Positions 58,061-64,000 of a DNA stretch of 64,000 nucleotides are shown here, in pieces. The notes beneath the pieces are model-generated. The model saw nothing but the letters and a program-made list of their open reading frames with translations, had not been told where the DNA came from and did not search any database. Position 1 is the first letter of the stretch, and every line of letters begins with the position of its first letter. The stretch is from Montifringilla adamsi. Its lineage: Eukaryota; Chordata; Aves; Passeriformes; Passeridae. The DNA lies in contig JAGGNK010008226.1 of assembly GCA_017590115.1 (NCBI GenBank), positions 3,827,617 through 3,891,616 of the forward strand, written 5' to 3'. The translations under genes were made by a program, and so were the position numbers.

Positions 58061-58828
58061 GTGAGACCCCCGCGGCCGCGCCCGCCGCCTGCGCGGGGAA
58101 GGGCGGGCTGGGACCCCCCCGAGCGCCGGGGGCGGGCGGGGGTTGGCGCGGTGACCCCGGCGGTACCACGGCGGTTCGGTAGCGCTGCCCAACGCCCCGC
58201 GGATCGCAGGAGCAGCCCCGGTTCCCCCGGGCCGGGCAGGTCACGCGTGTCCCGGTGTCCCGGCTGGCGCCTCTCCGTGCGGTTGTTTCCCCTCAGGTGA
58301 AGCAGCGCTGCCCCCGCCCGCGGCTCCGCGCCCGGTGTGAGCCGGAGAGGTGCCGGTGGCCGAAGGCAGCCGGTCATCCCCGGGAGCATCGCTGGGGCGA
58401 GGGGCCGTGCGGGGCTGGTGTCAGCCTTACATAAGGGATGCTCCCGGGGCACGGGCGTCGCGTCTTTGGGCGGATGGGTCCCGTGGTGGCCTCGTCCAGG
58501 AGGAATTGAACAGCTGGCTACAGTGGATAGGGACTGGGTATCTGTAAGGTGCATTCCATTCCTTTGAGGTTCTGTGATTCTGTGGCTTCTAAAGTGCTTC
58601 TAAATTTTTCAGGGATTACAGGCTGTGTAAGTGACAATTTCACAGGGCTCCACTGTGTATTGATATAAGACTGAAGGGAAGGCAGTGCGTACACAAATTG
58701 AGCTGGAGTTGTGTAAAAGGGGATTTTGAAACAATGGTAATTATCCTGTCCTACCTAGGTGGTTACTCAGTAAAGGTGTCTATAAAATAAAATGCCACCC
58801 CTGGGAGTTATCTTGCTTTGTGTAATGT

Positions 58829-58930
58829 GTGCTCCCTGCCCATGGCAGGAGGTTGGAACAAGATGGTTTTTAAGGTCCCTTCCAAGCCAAACCATTCCAT
58901 GAGTTTTCATTGTTTTCTGTGATTCTGATA
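58829..58930 (+). mobile_element. CR1 LINE 3' end remnant
   Basis: CCCTGCCCATGGCAGGAGG, TTGGAACAAGATGGTTTTTA, AGGTCCCTTCCAAGCCAAAC, CATTCCATGA and TTCTGTGATTCTGAT follow the CR1 3' end consensus closely, including the short terminal direct repeats. It is 5'-truncated. A shorter similar tail (GGTTCTGTGATTCTGTGG) lies at 58,566-58,583. Confidence 0.85.
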
Positions 58931-60884
58931 TGTAGCTTTGATGTAAAGGACCATGCTGACCCTGTTTGTATGAGAAAGAAACCCTCAGTAGCTGTGTGTT
59001 TCACCAAATATGTGGCAGGCTGCATAGGTGTTACTTACAGCTTTCTAAAACTGGGATCTGTGTTATGCCAAAAAAGGTGCCTAAATGTGTATATGACCAG
59101 GCTGGCTATCGGAGTACAGTAGACTTTATGAGCTTCTGTGAAAGGCTGGACAAACTTTAAACATAAACATTAAATACCGTTGTTATCTGTGTTTTTTCAA
59201 AGAACTGCTTTTCATACTGCACTTTCTTGTGTTATGTTTTCATCCTTGAGCTGTCTTCTCAGCGCAGTTTTTTTGCATCTCTTAGATAAAACTGCAGTCT
59301 GTGTCAAGTTAGCATGACTGATTCCCGTCCATCAGCTTCACTAATCCAGCAATACCTTGATTTGCAAGTGACCTTACAAAATAACTGGTGTTAAGCTAGC
59401 AGACAGTACTGCTAGTCAGTGAAATGTGTGCTTTCACAGGGGAGCAAACCCCTCAGGTTTAGGTTTGTGATGGTTACAGCCGTCTGCATGGGCTGAAAGC
59501 TCTTCCTTGACCCACAGTAATTAAAACAACTAATGATCTGCAGTTCTGGAGATTAGCATTTGATAACTTTAACTTTTAAAAGCATCAGTGTCTTGCTTTC
59601 ATGCAGCCATTGCTGTGTTTTATTTTTTCTTGGTGTCCCTTAACCTCCTGGAGGCTTTGCCAGTGCCCAGCAGTTTGTCTGCCTGCTGTTCCAGCAGCAT
59701 TTTGTCCTTTGCCTGCCTCTGCATTTTCAGGCAGTTTCCATGTGATCCCTATTGTGTGTGACCTGCAGATTCACGAAAGGTAATGTGATATTGAAGTCCC
59801 CTGGCCTGCTTGAAACTCTCAACTGTTAGCAGTGCTTTCCCATTTCCATGTGTTTGCAGCTTTGTTTCTCCAGCCCTCTCTGTGGATCATCTTCTTGACA
59901 GTGGACTCCAGGTCTGTAAAATGAAATACCTTAGCAGGTTGAAAGTAAGCCCAAGAAAGAAACAGTTCTCTCACAGGAAGTGTTTCTTGGATCAATAGCT
60001 CTTTCTTGTATTAAGACAAAACTGCATATTCTCAAGTTTGCAATTTTATTACATTTGACCATTTATTATTGAGGCCAATTTCATGCCCGGAAATGAGTAA
60101 ATGGATTTCTGTGTGATGAGTCACTGCCGTGTTAAAAAAAAACAACAAAGTCATAACTTGTGTTCATTGACATGTTTAATAATCTGTCAAAAGACTGTGA
60201 TCTAGCTCTGTGTCTCTGCTTGGTTTCAGAGGTCTGGGTTTTAAAAATTCTGTCTCACAGAGGCTGCTCTGAATTAATCTTTGCACATTCATGGGTTGAA
60301 ATAGATAATACTAGTAAACCTTGCAAATCATTACTTGAGAGGGTAGGTCTGAATCTAAAAAGCTGATGCTAATATTTAAAGTACTCTCCTTCCTCAACTT
60401 CAGAAATTTGCCAATATTGAGAGCTGTATTTCTGACCTCTTTGAATCATGAAGATAACAGCTTGAATTAAAAAAAAAAAAAAAAAGGCAAATAATCTTGA
60501 TAAATATTTGCCATAAGCAAAGTCTGAGGTTGGCTCTCGTTTGAAGGATGTCAGCCTGTGTTTACAAGATGTTTCTGGGTTTTTTTTATTCTCTAAAGTG
60601 AAAGCACTAATGAGTCACCTGCAGGAAATCCATGAATCACTTTGGCATCATAGACTTTTTTTTTTTAAATAATTTGGCTGTTGAGAGTGTGCATTTTTCA
60701 GTGTAGTGAAAAAGCATGTGCTGTTCAGCCATGCCTTAAATGCCTTACATCAGGTCTTGGTCAGGGTTTCACTTTTGGGTTACTCTGTTTATGCTCTGTG
60801 TGGCTGGTTTTAACTGGTAATTCTACACTGATTAGAAATATTTTTTGTTGATGATGCTTGTATAAACTTTGTGTTTATATTTGC

Positions 60885-60948
60885 GTATGTATACATATAT
60901 ATGTGTGTGTAAAAAGTGTTGAAGTGCTGAAAAGTGTTGAAGACACTG
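60885..60948 (+). repeat. TA/TG simple repeat plus 18-bp tandem unit
   Basis: TATGTATACATATATATGTG and more TG at 60,885-60,910, followed by AAAAGTGTTGAAGTGCTG (60,912-60,929) and AAAAGTGTTGAAGACACTG (60,930-60,948). Confidence 0.75.
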
Positions 60949-61288
60949 AATTCTTCTCACCATTTTTTAACAGCACTAGAAGGAATGAGACTGTTATGGT
61001 GCAAAACTTCTATTATCATTGTGCTGGCCTTCATAATACTCCAGGAAGTAATGTCAAATTAGATTGGGAACAGCTGTTACTAAAATTATTTATTCTAATT
61101 GTGCTGATTCCCATTGCTCTGGAGAAGAAAACTTACCAAATATTTTGAGGGATACTCAGATTGCAATTAATCTAACCCAGCTTTTGGGGATGTCATGCTC
61201 AAAGACTCAGTTGCCTCTGCCTGAAAGAGTAAGATGGGTTAAGCTGTGTTTTACCTCTGGTACTGTAAAGTAGGGGCAGATGAGCATT

Positions 61289-61307
61289 TGTTTGTTTCAA
61301 ACAAACA
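61289..61307. repeat. 19-bp near-perfect palindrome with forkhead-like arms
   Basis: TGTTTGTTT, one C, then AAACAAACA are exact inverted arms. Each arm resembles a forkhead site (TGTTTGTTT), so it could be a paired FOX site or chance. Confidence 0.6.
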
Positions 61308-62707
61308 CTTTAGGAATTTATTGTTACAGTATTAATTTTCATCTGTTGAAAATGGTTGTGAGTCAGCAACTGAAGCAATGCACTTTAAATACTTTCAGTG
61401 AGGGATGTGTTACCAACAGTATTTTCAGAGTAGCAGGGGGCACATTTCATGTCAGGTGTCTTAGTCTGATAGTGTGAAATCATATCTGAATCACAAATCA
61501 TAAAGTCATTTAATATTCCAGCTGTGTGCTTGCCTTACTCCTCCAAGGCATTGCAGGAGTCATATAGAAATGACTTGTCAGAATTCCTGAGCTGCTCTTC
61601 ATGGCTGCAGACTGGAGGAGGAAGAGCAGTTCCTTTGTGGAAGCCTGGAAGTGCTCAAGTGAAGACTTTGAGCTAATGAATGGTGTAAGGAGTGATGCCA
61701 CTGCCACCAAAAGGTGTATTGCTAAGTTTGAGTCTGCAGAGCAGTCCTAGACGTGGCTCTGAGGGGTGACAGCCTGAGTGTGAAGTCATGCTGCTGAATT
61801 ATTCCATACAAAACTGCCTTCCTGAATTTCAGTAGTATGTCTTGGAAACTGCCTGTCTATTCTGGGAAATGAATTCCACAGGAGGCTGGAGCTTTAGTAT
61901 TTCAAGTTACTTCAGAAGGAACCTCAAGCTGTTTTCTGACACCTTTTTAGCTGCAGTGGGTACTGCACTGTTTCTCACCCTTGCTTGCTCATTCTGTTCC
62001 TGTGTTCCCTCCTCTCTCTTGGTTGTCAGCACCACGTCCTTGTGGTGTGTGACAAACCAGATGTCAGACCTGATCTGCATTAGCTGCAGCCCAGCGAGAA
62101 TGTGGGCTGAAAAAATCAGCAGCACTTGGGTCCCTGTTGCTGCTTTTTCCTTCTTGTGAGGGAGAACAGAGGGGACCAGGGGAGTGGGCTGGGCTGCTCT
62201 GTGTCCTTCCTCTGATTAAATATTGCATACATTAGTCACTCTGTGCAATATTTAGTCACTGTTGTAGCTTCTGACTCTGAGGTGAGATCTTCCTATATAT
62301 TTATAAGAGAGAATATTTTTATAAGTATTATCTATATTTTTATAAGTAATGTGTACTTTGTAATTCCATACACGGTTCTTTTTATAGACCATAGTAAACC
62401 TAAAACTGAGACTTAAGTGGGTTGGTAGTGTGTTAAATCCTGGCCTGGTAAGAATTAAATACACCTTGAGGTGAGGTGCTTCTTTACTTTCCTGTGGAGT
62501 GTTAGCAGGTGATGAGTTGAATATGACAAGGGTGTTCCCCTCTCTTTTTTTCTCTTTTTCCTTCTATGAAGAGTTCTGAAAATGCCAAACTTGTCCCAAC
62601 TCAGATCTGTAGATTTCTTGGAATTCCTGTCCATGTTGAAATGACCTGAGGTTTTAAATACAGGAAAAACTCCTAATGCTTCATATCTTGATATTCTGGT
62701 GTTGCTG

Positions 62708-62711
<4 letters not shown>

Positions 62712-62739
<28 letters not shown>
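62712..62739 (+). repeat. T28 homopolymer
   Basis: Uninterrupted run of 28 T in INPP5F intron 1, the longest homopolymer in the window. No target-site duplication or retrocopy could be recognised beside it. Confidence 0.95.
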
Positions 62740-62742
<3 letters not shown>

Positions 62743-64000
62743 TTCCCCCAGAATGAAAATGAATCGAATTCAAGTGGATTTCTTTGGCTTGTATTTTGCT
62801 GGCAGAGGTGACTCATCTTTGATCTCATGAATTAGTATTAACTAAATATTGAGTAGGAAATTGCAGCCTAACTGCAGCTAAAATATTTAGAACAGAGGAC
62901 ACTGATTTCAATTAAGAAAGGTCTGCATCTGCACCAAGGCCTTGTGGTTTTTTCATGAGAACACTGCTCTTCTTGTTAGGTTGTTTCACAGTTTAATGGT
63001 GGGGGTGATATTTCATTTGTATGTGTAGGGAAACGTGAAAGCTTTTGTGATTCCAAGTTTTGAACTCTGAACTGCAGGACAAGGCAGCCACTTGTTTGAT
63101 ATGCTGCTTGTGTTCTTTCAAAACAACTGTTGCAGATTGGAATGGGATAGAAAATAAAGTAATGGGAGTGGAGTATCGAGGAGAAATTATTGGTTGTGTA
63201 TCTAGAGGAAGAATTTGGAAATAGTGCAGAAACTGTTTTTTATTAAAGCTTGGCTTTAGTAAACAGGAGTTTTAATACTTAATCACCAGTTGTATTTTCT
63301 TGCTCCAAACATCTTCCCCAATAAAAACTGGGAGAGGACATTTTTCCTGAAAAGCTGAACCCAAATGAATGAAATAGCACTTGAACACTGAGGTTTTCCT
63401 TTTAAGGGAGAAGCCTACTTGAATAGAGCCCTGGAGCAGTGTTTGCTGAGTCTCTGAAAACTGAAAACAAGGCCCTCGAACATCCTTTGAACAGGAAACC
63501 AGAATTCTGAGCCAAATTTAAAAGTAAATTACCTTGCCCAAGAGGTAATTGCAAGATGTAAATGGCAAATATGCTGGTCTGTCATTAATTATCTCAGTTT
63601 TTTTCCTTGTCTGTTTCTCAGTTAAGGAAAAACAGCAACTTTTGCACATAGGGGTGATGGTTAAGTTTTTCCCTATATTTGCATGCCTTCCAGTAACATT
63701 TAAATATGTTGCTGCTTGTTAACTGAGTAGTCAAATTGTCCCCAACAATTAAAAAAAAATATAAATAAAGGGAGGAATGTTGGGGGGAGTGGGGGTATAG
63801 TGTCTTGAAATCCTCTCTGTTCCTCAAACACATGGCAAATTTTTGAGTATAACTCCCATATTTAGTGTTAGAAATGGTTGTTTCCAATCCATAAATCTTC
63901 TTGTGCTTTGAGACTGGTTAGTTGGACAGTCAGAGAGGAAAGTTAATTATGGCATCAGAAGAACAGGTGACAGTCAGGGAAAACTTTACCTTGCTTCAAC

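Larger units (their letters stand above)
57751..58330. promoter_or_regulatory. CpG island / promoter of INPP5F
   Basis: G+C- and CpG-rich DNA surrounding INPP5F exon 1. It includes an Sp1-type GGGGCGGGGC at 57,837-57,846 and an E-box GTCACGTG at 57,854-57,861. The start site probably lies between about 57,830 and 57,930. No clear TATA box; CTTTAAGCG at about 57,822 is only weakly similar. Confidence 0.75.
58061..64000 (+). other. INPP5F intron 1 (5' part)
   Basis: At least 5.9 kb with no second exon found. Contents are the end of the CpG island, a CR1 3' remnant, an 18-bp tandem repeat, an A17 run (60,469-60,485) and a T28 run (62,712-62,739). Open frames such as 61,842-62,159 (105 codons) match nothing I know and lack splice context. 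Confidence 0.75.

Noticed and set aside
57694..58554. 286-codon minus-strand ORF over INPP5F exon 1
   Set aside because: It is antisense to a recognised coding exon in a CpG island, has low-complexity Pro/Arg/Gly composition and no known domain.
58490..58600. Second short CR1-like tail near INPP5F exon 1
   Set aside because: Only GGTTCTGTGATTCTGTGG is similar. This is too short to list as a separate element, so it is mentioned with the neighbouring CR1.
61842..62159. 105-codon plus-strand ORF in INPP5F intron 1
   Set aside because: Not related to INPP5F and has no exon-like boundaries. The hydrophobic Ser/Cys-rich product resembles chance translation.

Overview
The window is nuclear DNA from a vertebrate, most probably a bird. 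Three recognisable vertebrate genes lie in the conserved order TIAL1 (minus) - BAG3 (plus) - INPP5F (plus), which is the order known from human chromosome 10q26. The only interspersed repeats I can recognise are CR1-type LINE remnants, typical of birds and other sauropsids. Spacing is compact: about 11.8 kb between the TIAL1 and BAG3 start codons, and about 19.6 kb from the BAG3 stop to the INPP5F start. Species cannot be read from this, and a non-avian reptile cannot be strictly excluded.

Layout. 1-10,834: the 5' part of TIAL1 on the minus strand. Five coding exons are visible, with the remaining exons off the left edge. 10,240-11,600: CpG-island promoter of TIAL1, with YY1-, NRF1-, CCAAT- and paired ZNF143-type motifs. 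11,590-22,150: intergenic sequence with two CR1 remnants and no supported gene. 22,150-23,660: CpG island, promoter and exon 1 of BAG3, with two heat-shock-element-like sites. 22,633-38,373: complete BAG3 coding sequence in four exons (555 codons), followed by a 3' UTR with polyadenylation signals at 38,588 and 38,886. 38,900-57,460: intergenic. It holds a GC-rich patch with three CRE octamers near 47.7 kb that belongs to no recognised gene, and two CR1 pieces. 57,460-57,960: purine-rich minisatellite and CpG-island promoter of INPP5F. 57,964-58,060: INPP5F coding exon 1. 58,061-64,000: start of INPP5F intron 1.

How the genes relate. TIAL1 encodes an RRM RNA-binding protein of stress granules, BAG3 an Hsp70 co-chaperone of selective autophagy, and INPP5F an endosomal Sac-domain phosphoinositide phosphatase. 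They are separate transcription units, and shared function is not implied beyond conserved synteny. TIAL1 and BAG3 diverge; BAG3 and INPP5F are in tandem.

The best second-look items are: a sequence-preserved tandem 3' splice site in TIAL1 that adds 17 residues in RRM1; absence in this BAG3 of both 14-3-3 motifs and the caspase motif reported for human; the orphan CRE-cluster promoter at 47.7 kb with exon-like segments on the minus strand; and the inverted pair of ZNF143-type motifs between TIAL1 and the intergenic side. I found no prokaryotic, CRISPR or intact viral system. Most six-frame ORFs here are chance frames in GC-rich islands or introns.
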